Part shown: positions 38,601 to 53,600 of the stretch, piece after piece | Position numbering within the stretch: the first letter of the stretch is position 1 | Layout: every line of letters begins with the position of its first letter | Source: Clavelina lepadiformis | Lineage: Eukaryota > Chordata > Ascidiacea > Aplousobranchia > Clavelinidae | DNA: 64,000 nucleotides | Reading direction: 5' to 3' | NCBI RefSeq assembly: GCF_947623445.1 | Contig: NC_135247.1 | Location: 6,016,501 to 6,080,500, forward strand | The notes under the pieces: model-generated | What the model saw: the letters and a program-made list of their open reading frames with translations, nothing else | Database searches by the model: none | Told to the model about the DNA's origin: nothing | Program-made: the position numbers and the translations under genes

Positions 38601-41600
38601 TGTATACTAGACCATAGCTACTCAAATTGTGACATCATCTGGTTGTGTACTTGTATACTAGACTATTATTTTGTATTGTTCATTATTCGCCAATAACTGT
38701 GCAGAAAAAAAGTTAGGATACTAATCGTTATAGTTATGGCACAATAAAGCACATGCTGACAAACACTTAGCAAGCAGGAAAAAGTGGCAGAATCCAAGGG
38801 TTTAAAACATGCAAGATAGCAATAAGAGAATTGTGCTAAAAGATGGTAGGTTAACATAGCCACGAAACCCACAAAATAGTTCCTAAGTTTAACGGATTTA
38901 AGGCCATAATTTATCACAAATAGAAGATTATTACCTTGACTAACCCTGGACAATGGACATTCTGTGGGCATTTACATCACCTTTTTAATTTTCTATGTTA
39001 TTATAACACAGTACTGAGTTGTAATTGTTCTAATTCACCATTGAGAATACATTATAGTAAGCGTATCATCTTCAATTATTAATCACAGCTCTTTATGGGA
39101 ACGTTAAGGTGTGCCATTTTATTTAGTTTCATTCATTTTCATGTTTTTGTGCAACTGAAGTCTTCAATGTCATGGTCTTACCCTGGCCAGAGAAACAGGA
39201 TTTGATCCCTGAGATGGTGTTTCTTTTGGTGGGGTTTTATTTTTTACATACAACATGCACAGTGACAACTCCTAGTCATGTCCTCAACGTTTCCCTTAAT
39301 TTAATGTTTTTGGTGTAAAAATTTGTGTTTTCATGTTTACTTTGGATTCGTTTAATTCAAATATAATCGCATTCTGGGTTTGATGGTTGTGCTAACCTTT
39401 CATCGTTGTAGCACCACTGTAATTCACACATTGAATGTCTTAAGGCCTGAAACATGCAATATGTATTTAGATGTACATTTAACGCTTTGCTGTTGGTTTA
39501 GAGATGAAAATATTGCTCAGTATGGAATGGAAGAAAATTATTGTCGTAATCCTGACATGGACCCTGGAGGGCCCTGGTGTATTGTATCAACTTTAGATGA
39601 TTTTTGGGAATATTGTGATGTTCCAGATTGTGGTAAGTTTCTACTAATGTTGATTATTTCTTTCTTGACTTTGTTGAACTGTTGCTAGTATGCATTTCTG
39701 TTATGTTTAGACCTTTTAAATGTGCATTGCATTGTAAGTTTTATTTGAAGGGGTTAGACAAAATGAACTATCACTACCAGTAACTTTGTCCTTACTGAAA
39801 TTTGTATGTCTAATATAGTAAATGTTTTAAAATATGTACAAGTACTGGTTTTCTTGCCTACCATTCATTTAGGTTAATTTTGTTGGTATAAATTGAGGCA
39901 AATTATGAAGTTAGTTAATAAAAGTACAAGGTAATAAAGCACAAAGTGATTTCAAAAAGTTTTCTGGCTTTTGTTCACAGAAACACAACATTTGGCAATT
40001 TTATTTTATCACTTACAAAATACTCCCTTGGAGAGTTTGTAACATGTCTGACATATTTCTGTGAGAAATTCAACCATGGTTAGGAGCATCTCCTCTAATA
40101 TTTGTGTAGTATGACAATCTTTATCCTTAGACTAAGGAAAGTCTTTCCATGACCTAAACTCGGCGGTGATTCCTCATCGCTCAAGCCTTGGTTACTAAGT
40201 AACTATTGTCCGAGTGGTGATTGATAAACATTTTATTTCAATTTTTTTTATTGTATTGGCCGATTTTAAGAGCTGTTTATCAGGATCACTGAACAGGAGC
40301 AAGCATAGTTAATGCCTTGCACTGAGGCAGGGCTGTTAAAATCATATCAAAACTAGGGCCATATTGGATTTTTTAAGTAAAATGCGGGCCACACCAACAA
40401 ATTAAAGATGAGCTTATCCAATCCATTTCAAATTTAATGTCGTTAATCTCTTGCACCGTACCGAGCTTGCCGTGTCATATATAACGTCATTAGTGTGCTA
40501 CAACTAGTGGCATTCTTTCTGTATTTTACAGAAACTGAAAGAAGCATAAGAGAACAGTAAGCTAATACTCAAAAGCTTTCATAAGAATACTGCAAACCGG
40601 CCAAGCTCATTTGAAGTCAGGTTAACGAAATTATTAATTACGTCACACACAACACTTTTGCTGTTCACCCATTGATTGTAAATTCACATCGGTTACCTGC
40701 ATTGTGACGTTACAATTAAAATATATTATGTGTATGTAAACATGGTGTAACAATTCTAGTTGCTTGCAGCTGCGGGCCACACTCAGAGATTCCGAAAGCT
40801 TACATAGGTAGCGCCACTGGGTATCGAAGACAGGCCGCTCCATCCACTCAGCTACCAAACCAAATGTTATTAAGCTTTATTATCATATTTCTATATAGAT
40901 CCCTTTTTTACGGCCAAATAAAAAAATTAACATGGGCTCTTTTAGGGTGATGCATTTTAGGATCAAGCTGCCTTTTCTACTGTCAAAATATCTGAACACT
41001 TGAAATGCACATGCAGCTTTACAAAGGCTACGTAAATTCTTCTGATAGAATTTCTTATTCATTGTTTGGCCTAATGGTACATGTTCATAACGTACAAAAG
41101 CACATCTTGTTAAAGAAACAAGTTACCAGTACTTTCACATTAGCTTAAAAACTTTCGCCTTTTTTTAAACCTTGTTGGTATCAAATGCTTACAGTTGGAG
41201 AACTGGAACTTGCATTTCGGCCCAGAACCATGTCTGAACACCAGTTAGAACAATTTTCATAAACGCCTGCCGCCTCCTTTTTCATTATTTACTCCAGACT
41301 TGATTGTTGTCAAGGTTTGAACAGAACGTGATGCTCTGTAAATGCAAACATAAACGAGAAATAAAGATGCCACAGATTGGCTCAAAAATTCTTACTATCT
41401 GCACCTCCCACCAAAATAGTTTGCTTGGGCTGCCGGGTGGTTTTACTTGTTATCGAAAACTAAGGTTCAATACTTTTTGAGCACACCTCGGCCCCGAAAC
41501 TCTTTGATTGTTATGAATATTATATACTTTTGCTGTAACTGAATACTTGTAGTTTGTTATGTAGTAAATGAATGCACTGACAACCTTCAGAATTGTCATC

Positions 41601-44600
41601 GCAATGCGACTTGTATTGATTTGGACATTGGATTTAGTTGTAGCTGCAATGAACTCTTTGTCGGAAATGGCACCAGTTGCTCATGTAGGCATAAGTTGTT
41701 TTAAATGTTTAACTGATTATGAAATTGTGTACAAGGATGATCTAAATATTATGTGTACAAGGATGGCAAAATACAGTTACCCTGGTGGAAAAAATTGACA
41801 TTGGCTTATTTTTTGTAGACGAATGTGTTCCAAATCCTTGTGGTGACCGACATCATTGTATCTCCGTGGACAATATCCAAGGGTATACTTGCAACTGCAT
41901 TGAGAGATTCATCTATGATGGTGATACATGCATAGGTATGTGAGTTTTATATTAGAGAAATTACACATTTGCACATAAATGCTTCATTTACTAATTTACC
42001 TCATAGCTTGCTACTGTAGCATAATGACAATTTGCGAATGCTTTTTTCGTGTTTTTACATAATTTCTGTACCAGTTGTGTAGTAAATGTTTTTATTTAAT
42101 GTAAATTTTTGTCTTTTTAATGCTTGTAATGGTAACTTTTCTTATCATGTATACAGATTTAGGTGTCCATGGGTTAGAGATGGGTGTAATTGATAATAAC
42201 TTCTCGAACATATAGCAAATTGCACTGTAAAAATGTTTTGTAATTACATACTTAAATTCACAGTATATCAGAAATCATGATATACAGAAGTCATAATAGT
42301 TCTGATGATTTTTGATTGTGCAACAGAACAGTGCCAATTTAGGTTTACATATTATTTGCCAGTGCAGTTGTGTGAATCAGGCATGCCAATCATTTTTTAA
42401 ACTTCAACTGTTGTAATTGCTATGGTCAACAATGTAATTAATCAATGTTATTGCTACAACATTTCATTTCAATTTATACCACTATTTTTATTGAACATGA
42501 AAATGCATCCACCAAACACATTTGAAACATAAGCCATATACAAAAATCCTTGAAGTTAACCCGTTTCCATAATAGATCTTCCCAGCTTGTTGACTAAAAA
42601 CAAGCAACCAAAAAAAGATTCTAAATTAAGTTTCTTATACACAATTATATGCGTTTCATAATAATTTTCTTTGCTACCAACAGACTCTAATGAAAATTTC
42701 TAATTTACTACTATACTGGGGTGGTATTATGTCATAAAAAAAGTTTTTTACAGTTATTTTTTATCTTTAGGAATTAATGAATGCTCAGTTGGTTCTCATA
42801 ACTGTCATCCAAATGCTACATGCACTAACCTTGTAGATGGATTCATTTGCACATGCAATGAATTTTTCGTTGGCGATGGAACCAATTGCACATGTATGTT
42901 GAAAGTATTTTTATTTTATGTGTGATTTGATTATAAATGTTTCAGCGCCAACTTTTCCACTTAACAGATGTTTGTGAACCAAATCCGTGTGGAGAAGAAC
43001 ACGAGTGTGTTGCTGTGAGTGATAATGTGCAAGGTTACACATGCAAGTGTGCTGATGGTTACTTCTATGATAACATCACCTGTATTGGTAAGTGCAGTTT
43101 TCTCATGCTGATAATGTCGTGCTTAAAAATGTAATAACTTGATCATACCATGGAAAGTTCTATTTTTGTTCAATTCCTTTAACGTGAAGGGCAAGTCCAA
43201 AACAAGTTGGCCACAAATGAAAGAGTAGTTGTCAGTAAATATACTGGAGAAAGGATTTGTACTAATATTTAGCGGTTAGGCGGTTACTGCCGCAAATAAG
43301 TGCAAAAACGCAAATTCATTGCTTAGTTATGATGAAAATGGCGGTTCTTACATTACAATAAAAGAAACAGTAGGGATGACTCATGTGTTTGGATCGAGTA
43401 TGAATAAAACTTTATGTTGCCATAATTAAAGTGTACTTGAATGTATAACGAGAACATTTTGGGTTAAATAAGCCTAAACTAGCTTACCGTTGGTATACTT
43501 GTGTACTGAATATTCATGTAATTGTATTTTTTGAAAATATGTAGTGCTATGTAAATATGGTGTTGGGACTTGGGCACACTGATTGCACATAGAGCGTGGA
43601 GCGCACCTTGTTACTTTTGCGGTTTTGTACATTATCTCGACCTTAAATGTGTTGGTCTGTTCGGTTGCAGTAGGCCCAACTCTGTTCTTTTGAACTTACA
43701 AATGTTTATTAGTTGATCTTTTATCATAGGTTATCTCCGTTATAAGTTTGTTTAAGCTTAATTAAAGTATTGTGTTATGATACACTTCAACTTGTACCGG
43801 TTAATACAATCTAATCTACATGTATGCTAATCTACAGTAGAGCATAGTTTTGGTTGCTGGCTCTAGCCTGGACCTAATCTGGTACTAGTAACTGCAGTAA
43901 AAACAAGAATGTCATAATAGAAGGCCAAATTAGCCATACAATTTTGGAAATAACTGCTTAACTACTACGTCTACATGTTATCAAAAATCCATTTACCAGT
44001 ATATTTATTGACAACTACTCTTTGATTTCAAACCTAATTGGTTTCGGACTTGCCCTTAACTTTAAGAATTTTGCTGAATAAGTTGCTTATTACTAGGGCG
44101 ATTATTTTTTGACTTGTCAAAAAAAGTCAAAAATTTGTCAAATTTACAGCGTTAGGTCAAAAATTGTCAAAATTGTTTACAAAGTCAAAATTGTTTACAA
44201 CTGCATTGTCGTGGTGTCATAGAGGTTGCACTGTAGGTGAAATTTTCATTTTACATTGTACACCTTGTAGCCTTTATACTGTTGTAAATGGCCCATTGTC
44301 TACTTATTGTGAATCAACTCTTGCTTCGGTTTTGCTTGAGATACTTCTTGTATCTTTAGTTTAGACAACTGTATTGAACAGTTTTTGTTGTGTCTTAGTT
44401 GCAGTTTTTTTTGTCAGTGATTTGTAATTAGCTCATTTCCCTTTTCAGAATAGGCTAGGTCTGTGTTCAGATTTTTGCCCTTCTTTACTATATATACAAT
44501 AAATTTTAACTTTTTGTACAATAATGCATAATTTAACTACTTGAGTTCTTCATACGTCAAAATTTGTCAAAAAAAAGTTTTTTAATGTCAAAATTTGTCA

Positions 44601-47600
44601 AAGTTTTCAATTTTTAGGTCAAAAACTTTCGTTTTTTAGGTCAAAAAATAATCGCCCTACTTATTACAAATTATAGTTATTATTGTGTAATCTTTATTAG
44701 TGACCAACAAACTAAAATTTAAATTTTGAAACAACAATTATTCCATTTGGAATGATATTTAAATAAATTAACGTTTTTAAAAACAAACTGTATCGCATAT
44801 ATATATTATTTTTAAGCATTAAGTGTAACTTGTTGCAGTTTTGTTTATTTTAGTTTTTGGTTATAATATGACAAATACCATACATGTTTTGAAATTTAAA
44901 ATTTTTTATCTTTAGAAACAAATGAATGCTCAGTTGGTTCTCATAACTGTCATCCAAATGCCACATGCACTGACCTTGTAGATGGATTCAATTGCACATG
45001 CAACGTATTTTTCATTGGCGATGGAACCAATTGCACAAGTATGTTGAAAGTTGTTATATTTTATGTGTGATCTGATTGTGGTTTTTTACGCTATTACTTT
45101 TCCACTTAACAGATGTTTGTGAACCAAATCCATGTGGAGAAGAACACGAGTGTGTTGCTGTCAGTGATAATGTGCAAGGTTACACATGCAAGTGTGCTGA
45201 TGGTTACTTCTATGATAACATCACCTGTATTGGTAAGTACAGTTTTGTCATGCTGATGAAACGTGCTTAAAAATGTGATAACATGATCGTACAAAGGAAA
45301 GTTCTTTTCAGTTTAATTCTTTTAAGAATTTTGCTGAATAAGTTGTTTATTACAAATTATCGTTTCATTGTGTTATGTTTGTTTATGACGGATAGACTAA
45401 AAATTAAGTTTTGAAAAAATATGAATCCGTTTGGAATGATATTTAATTGAAATTAAGGTTTCATAAAATCAAAGTGTATCGACCAAATTATTTTTAAACG
45501 TTTAATGTAACTTGTTGCAGTATTGTTTTTGGTTATCATATGACAAAAACCATACATGTTTTGGAATTTGAAATTCTTTTGTGTTTAGAAATAAATGAAT
45601 GCTCTGTTGGTTCTCATAACTGTCATCCAAATGCTACATGCACTGACCTTGTAGATGGATTCAATTGCACATGCAATGTATTTTTCAGTGGCGATGGAAC
45701 CGATTGCACATGTATGTTGAAAGTTGTTATATTTTAGTGTGATCTGATTGTGGTTTTATAAGCTACTACTTTTCCACTTTTCAGATGTTTGTGAACTAAA
45801 TCCGTGTGGAGAAGAACATGAATGTGTTGCTGTGAGTGATAATGTGCAAGGTTACACATGCAAGTGTGCTAATGGATACTTCTATGATAACATCACCTGT
45901 ATTGGTAAGTGCAGTTTTGTCATACTGATAAAATCGTGCTTAAAATTGTGACAACATGATTGTAAATAGGAAAGTTTTTTTTAGTTTAATTTATTTAAGA
46001 ATTATGTTGTATAAGTTGCTTATTACTAATTATAATTTTTATTGTGTTGTCTTTGTTTATGACCAATAGACTGAAAATTAATTTTTGAAAAAATATGAAT
46101 CCGTTTGAAATGATATTTAATGAATTTATTGTTTTATAAAATTATGTTGGCCTAGTTATTTTTAAACGTTTAATGTAACTTGTTGCAGTATTGTTTTTGA
46201 TTATCATATGACAAAAACCATACATGTTTTGGAATTTGAAATTCTTTTGTGTTTAGAAATAAATGGATGCTCAGTTGGTTCTCATAACTGTCATCCAAAT
46301 GCTACATGCACTGACCTTGTAGATGGATTCAATTGCACATGCAATGAATTTTTCATTGGCGATGGAACCAATTGCACATGTATGTTGAAAGTTGTTATAT
46401 TTTATGTGTGATCTGATTGTGGTTATTTAAGCTACTACTTTTCCACTTTTCAGATGTTTGTGAACCAAATCCATGCGGAGAAGAACATGAGTGTGTTGCT
46501 GTGAGTGATAATGTGCAAGGTTACACATGCAAGTGTGCTGATGGTTACTTCTATGATAACATCACCTGTATTGGTAAGTGCAGTTTTGTCATGCTGATGA
46601 TATCATGCTTAAAAATGTGATAACATGATCGTAGAAAGTAAAGTTTTTTTCAGTTTAATTCTTTTAAGAATTTTCTGAATATGTTGCTTATTACAAATTA
46701 TCGTTTTTATTGTGTTATGTTTTTTATGACAAATAAACTGAAAATTAAGTTTTGAAAAAGTATGTATCCGTTTGGAATGATATTTAATTGAAATTAACGT
46801 TTCATAAAATCAAAGTGTATCGACCAAATTATTTTTAAACGTTTAATGTAACTTGTTGCAGTATTGTTTTTGATTATCATATGACAAATACCATTCATGT
46901 TTTCGAATTTAAATTTTTTTTGTGTTTAGAAATTAATGAATGCTCAGTTGGTTCTCATAACTGTCATCCAAATGCTACATGCACTGATCTTGTAGATGGA
47001 TTCAATTGCACATGCAATGAATTATTCATTGGCGATGGAACCAGTTGCACATGTATGTTGAAAGTTGTTATATTTTATGTGTGATATGATTGTGGTTATT
47101 TAAGCTATTACTTTTCCACTTTTCAGATGTTTGTGAACCAAATCCATGCGGAGAAGAACACGAGTGTGTTGCTGTGAGTGATAATGTGCAAGGTTACACA
47201 TGCAAGTGTGCTGATGGTTACTTCTATGATAACATCACCTGTATTGGTAAGTGCAGTTTTGTCATGCTGATAAAGTCGTGCTTAAAAATGTTATAACATA
47301 ATCGTACAAAGTAAAGTTTTTTTTGGATTAATTTATTTAAGATTTTTGTTGTGTAAGTTGCTTATTACAAATTATAATTGTTATTGTGTTATCTTTGTTT
47401 ATGACGAATAGACTGAAAATTAATTGTTGAAAAAGTATGAATCCGTTTCGAATGATATTTAATGAAATTATTCTTTTATAAATTTATGTTGGCCAAGTTA
47501 TTTTTAAACGTTTAATGTAACTTGTCGTAGTATTGTTTTTGGTCATCGTATGACAAATACCATACATGTTTTGGAATTTGAAATTCTTTTGTGTTTAGAA

Positions 47601-50600
47601 ATAAATGGATGCTCAGTTGGTTCTCATAACTGTCATCCAAATGCTACATGCACTGATCTTGTAGATGGATTCAATTGCATATGCAATGAATTTTTCAGTG
47701 GTGATGGAACCAATTGCACAAGTATGTTGAAAGTATTTTTATTTTGTGTGATTTGATTATAAATATTTCAGCGCCAATTTTTCCACTTATCAGATGTTTG
47801 TGAACCAAATCCATGCGGAGAAGAACATGAATGTGTTGCTGTGAGTGAAAATGTGCAAAGTTACACATGCAAGTGTGCTGATGGTTACTTCTATGATAAC
47901 ATCACCTGTATTGGTAAGTGCAGTTTTGTCATGCTGATAAAATTGTGCTTAAAAATGTGATAACATGATCGTACAAAGTAAAGTTTTTTTCAGTTTAATT
48001 TTTTTAAGAATTTTGCTGAACATGTTGCTTATTACAAATTGTCGTTTTTATTGTGTTATGTTTTTTTATGACGAATAGACTTAAAATTAAGTTTTGAAAA
48101 AGTATGAATGCGTTTGGAATGATACTTAATTGAAATTAACGTTTCATAAAATCAAAGTGTATCGACCAAATTATTTTTAAACGTTTAATGTAACTTGTTG
48201 CAGTATTGTTTTTGATTATCATATGACAAATACCATTAATGCTTTGGAATTTGAAATTCTTTTGTGTTTAGAAATAAATGGATGCTCAGTTGGTTCTCAT
48301 AACTGTCATCCAAATGCTACATGCACTGACCTTGTAGATGGATTCAATTGCACATGCAATGAATTTTTCATTGGCGATGGAACCAATTGCTCATGTATGT
48401 TGACAGTTGTTATATTTTATATGTGATCTGATTGTGGTTATTTAAGCTATTACTTTTCCACTTTTCAGATGTTTGTGAACCAAATCCGTGCGGAGAAGAA
48501 CATGAGTGTGTTGCTGTGAGTGATAATGTGCAAGGTTACACGTGCAAGTGTGCTGAAGTTTACTTCTATGACAATACGACCTGCATTGGTAAGCTTGTGC
48601 AAGCTTGCAGGAAATTGTTGTTTTAAATACTTAAGAATTTTTCTCATTAATTAGGAAATCTTTTTCATGTTTGGTTTGGTATTTTTCTACGTTTTCAATG
48701 CTCAGGAAACTAAACAATTTTCTTAAAGAAACTGTGTGTGCTTAAAGTCTTTTTGTTGGTAACATTACATCAAGATAAAACCCTTAAATTACTTGTTGTT
48801 ATTTAATGAAATTAAGAGTTTATAAGCACCATAGTACTGGTTTGGCCAGTTTTAAATAGTTGGATTAAACTTGATGCAGTATTGTTTCCTGGAGTGTGTG
48901 TTAATAAAATGACTACTTTGATGCTATTTATGGCATTTTGTCCTGTTTTGTGTTTAGAAATAAATGGATGCTCAGTTGGTTCTCATAACTGTCATCCAAA
49001 TGCTACATGCACTGACCTTGTAGATGGATTCAATTGCACATGCAATGAATTTTTCATTGGCGATGGAACCAATTGCACATGTATGTTGAAAGTACTTTTA
49101 TTTTATGTGTGATTTGATTATAAATGTTTAAGCTACTACTTTTCCACTTTCCAGATGTTTGTGAACCAAATCCATGCGGAGAAGAACACGAGTGTGTTGC
49201 TGTGAGTGATAATGTGCAAGGCTACACATGCAAGTGTGCTGATGGTTACTTCTATGATAACATCACCTGTATTGGTAAGTACAGTTTTGTCATGCTGATG
49301 ATATCGTGCTTAAAAATGTGATAACATGATCGTAGAAAGTAAAGTTTTTTTCAGTTTAATTCTTTTAAGAATTTTCTGAATATGTTGCTTATTACAAATT
49401 ATAATTTTTATTGTGTTATGTTTTTTATGACAAATAAACTGAAAATTAAGTTTTGAAAAAGTATGTATCCGTTTGGAATGATATTTAATTGAAATTAACG
49501 TTTCATAAAATCAAAGTGTATCGACCAAATTATTTTTAAATGTTTAATGTAACTTGTTGCAGTACTGTTTTTGATTATCATATGACAAATACCATTCATG
49601 CTTTGGAATTTGAAATTCTTTTGTGTTTAGAAATAAATGGATGCTCAGTTGGTTCTCATAACTGTCATCCAAATGCTACATGCACTGATCTTGTAGATGG
49701 ATTCAATTGCACATGCAATGAATTTTTCATTGGTGATGGAACCAATTGCACATGTATGTTGAAAGTTGTTATATTTTATGTGTGATATGATTGTGGTTAT
49801 TTAAGCTATTACTTTTCCACTTTTCAGATGTTTGTGAACCAAATCCATGCGGAGAAGAACACGAGTGTGTTGCTGTGAGTGATAATGTGCAAGGTTACAC
49901 ATGCAAGTGTGCTGATGGTTACTTCTATGATAACATCACCTGTATTGGTAAGTGCAGTTTTGTCATGCTGATAAAATCGTGCTTAAAAATGTTATAACAT
50001 GATCGTACAAAGTAAAGTTTTTTTCAGTTTAATTTATTTAAGAATTTTGTTGTGTAAGTTGCTTATTACAAATTATAATTTTTATTGTGTTAATTTTGTT
50101 TATGACCAATAGACTGAAAATTAAGTTTTGAAAAAGTATGTATCCGTTTGGAATGATATTTAATTGAAATTAACGTTTCATAAAATCAAAGTGTATCGAC
50201 CAAATTATTTTTAAACGTTTAATGTAACTTGTTGCATTATTGTTTTTGGTTATCATATGACAAATACCATTCATATTTTGGAATTTGAAATTATTTTGTT
50301 TTTAGAAATAAATGGATGCTCAGTTGGTTCTCATAACTGTCATCCAAATGCTACATGCACTGACCTTGTAGATGGATTCAATTGCACATGCAATGTATTT
50401 TTCCGTGGCGATGGAACCGATTGCACATGTATGTTGAAAGTTGTTATATTTTAGTGTGATCTGATTGTGGTTTTATAAGCTACTACTTTTCCACTTTTCA
50501 GATGTTTGTGAACCAAATCCGTGCGGAGAAGAACATGAATGTGTTGCTGTGAGTGATAATGTGCAAGGTTACACATGCAAGTGTGCTAATGAATACTTCT

Positions 50601-53600
50601 ATGATAACATCACCTGTATTGGTAAGTGCAGTTTTGTCATACTGATAAAATCGTGCTTAAAATTGTGACAACATGATTGTAAATAGGAAAGTTTTTTTTA
50701 GTTTAATTTATTTAAGAATTATGTTGTATAAGTTGCTTATTACTAATTATAATTTTTATTGTGTTGTCTTTGTTTATGACCAATAGACTGAAAATTAATT
50801 TTTGAAAAAATATGAATCCGTTTGAAATGATATTTAATGAATTTATTGTTTTATAAAATTATGTTGGCCTAGTTATTTTTAAACGTTTAATGTAACTTGT
50901 TGCAGTATTGTTTTTGATTATCATATGACAAAAACCATACATGTTTTGGAATTTGAAATTCTTTTGTGTTTAGAAATAAATGGATGCTCAGTTGGTTCTC
51001 ATAACTGTCATCCAAATGCTACATGCACTGACCTTGTAGATGGATTCAATTGCACATGCAATGAATTTTTCATTGGCGATGGAACCAATTGCACATGTAT
51101 GTTGAAAGTTGTTATATTTTATGTGTGATCTGATTGTGGTTATTTAAGCTACTACTTTTCCACTTTTCAGATGTTTGTGAACCAAATCCATGTGGAGAAG
51201 AACACGAGTGTGTTGCTGTGAGTGATAATGTGCAAGGTTACACATGCAAGTGTGCTGGTGGTTACTTCTATGACAATACCACTTGTATTGGTAAGCTTGT
51301 GCAAGCTTGCAGGAAATTGTTGTTTTAAAGACTTAAGAATTATTTCTCATTAATTAGGAAAACTTTTTAATGCTTGATTTGGTACTTTTCTACATTTTCA
51401 ATTCCCAGGGAACTAAACGATTTTTTGAAAGAAACTGTGTGTGTTCAAAGTGTTTTTGTTGATAACAATAGATAAAGATGAAACCCATAAATTAATTATT
51501 ATTATGTAATGAAAGAGTACTGTTTAATGAAATTTATAGTTTGTAAGCACAATAGTACTGGTTTGGCCAGTTATAAATGGTTCGATTTAATTTGTTGCAA
51601 TATTGTTGCCTTGAATATGTGTTAATAAAATAACTACTTCGATGCTATTTATGGCATTTTGTCCTGTTTTGTTTTAGAAGTGAATGATTGCTCAGTTGGT
51701 TCTCATAACTGTCATCCAAATGCTACATGTACTGACCTTGTAGATGGATTCAATTGCACATGCAATGGATTTTTCATTGGCGATGGAACCAATTGCACAA
51801 GTATGTTGAAAGTTGTTATATTTTAAGTGTGATCTGATTGTGGTTTTTTAAGCTATTACTTTTCCACTTAACAGATGTTTGTGAACCAAATCCATGTGGA
51901 GAAGAACACGAGTGTGTTGCTGTGAGTGATAATGTGCAAGGTTACACATGCAAGTGTGCTGATGGTTACTTCTATGATAACATCACCTGTATTGGTAAGT
52001 GCAGTTTTGTCATGCTGATGATATCATGCTTAAAAATGTGATAACATGATCGTAGAAAGTAAAGTTTTTTTCAGTTTAATTCTTTTAAGAATTTTCTGAA
52101 TATGTTGCTTATTACAAATTATCGTTTTTATTGTGTTATGTTTTTTATGACAAATAAACTGAAAATTAAGTTTTGAAAAAGTATGTATCCGTTTGGAATG
52201 ATATTTAATTGAAATTAACGTTTCATAAAATCAAAGTGTATCGACCAAATTATTTTTAAACGTTTAATGTAACTTGTTGCAGTATTGTTTTTGATTATCA
52301 TATGACAAATACCATTCATGTTTTCGAATTTAAATTTTTTTTGTGTTTAGAAATTAATGAATGCTCAGTTGGTTCTCATAACTGTCATCCAAATGCTACA
52401 TGCACTGATCTTGTAGATGGATTCAATTGCACATGCAATGAATTATTCATTGGCGATGGAACCAGTTGCACATGTATGTTGAAAGTTGTTATATTTTATG
52501 TGTGATATGATTGTGGTTATTTAAGCTATTACTTTTCCACTTTTCAGATGTTTGTGAACCAAATCCATGCGGAGAAGAACACGAGTGTGTTGCTGTGAGT
52601 GATAATGTGCAAGGTTACACATGCAAGTGTGCTGATGGTTACTTCTATGATAACATCACCTGTATTGGTAAGTGCAGTTTTGTCATGCTGATAAAGTCGT
52701 GCTTAAAAATGTTATAACATAATCGTACAAAGTAAAGTTTTTTTTGGATTAATTTATTTAAGATTTTTGTTGTGTAAGTTGCTTATTACAAATTATAATT
52801 GTTATTGTGTTATCTTTGTTTATGACGAATAGACTGAAAATTAATTGTTGAAAAAGTATGAATCCGTTTCGAATGATATTTAATGAAATTATTCTTTTAT
52901 AAATTTATGTTGGCCAAGTTATTTTTAAACGTTTAATGTAACTTGTCGTAGTATTGTTTTTGGTCATCGTATGACAAATACCATACATGTTTTGGAATTT
53001 GAAATTCTTTTGTGTTTAGAAATAAATGGATGCTCAGTTGGTTCTCATAACTGTCATCCAAATGCTACATGCACTGATCTTGTAGATGGATTCAATTGCA
53101 TATGCAATGAATTTTTCAGTGGTGATGGAACCAATTGCACAAGTATGTTGAAAGTATTTTTATTTTGTGTGATTTGATTATAAATATTTCAGCGCCAATT
53201 TTTCCACTTATCAGATGTTTGTGAACCAAATCCATGCGGAGAAGAACATGAATGTGTTGCTGTGAGTGAAAATGTGCAAAGTTACACATGCAAGTGTGCT
53301 GATGGTTACTTCTATGATAACATCACCTGTATTGGTAAGTGCAGTTTTGTCATGCTGATAAAATTGTGCTTAAAAATGTGATAACATGATCGTACAAAGT
53401 AAAGTTTTTTTCAGTTTAATTTTTTTAAGAATTTTGCTGAACATGTTGCTTATTACAAATTGTCGTTTTTATTGTGTTATGTTTTTTTATGACGAATAGA
53501 CTTAAAATTAAGTTTTGAAAAAGTATGAATGCGTTTGGAATGATACTTAATTGAAATTAACGTTTCATAAAATCAAAGTGTATCGACCAAATTATTTTTA

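Larger units (their letters stand above)
41565..46573 (+). repeat. 5' part of EGF array, diverged and partial units
   Basis: The first EGF exons are 41565-41684 and 41819-41935, the most diverged pair. Then come A1 42771-42893, B1 42968-43087, A2 44916-45038, B2 45113-45232, A3 45589-45711, B3 45785-45904, A4 46257-46379 and B4 46454-46573. A3-B3-A4 match, in order and in their introns, pairs 10-11 of the downstream unit (50306-51096). B4 then carries the 3' intron type of B12 rather than of B11. This section therefore looks like the eroded, partly deleted left edge of the array. The intron between B1 and A2 is 1.8 kb, against about 0.36 kb elsewhere, because of two inserted MITEs. Confidence 0.85.

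Noticed and set aside
48465-48647. Repeated 60-codon minus-strand frame (also at 53886 and 59307)
   Set aside because: Antisense shadow of exons B7, B15 and B23; it recurs only because the unit is duplicated.
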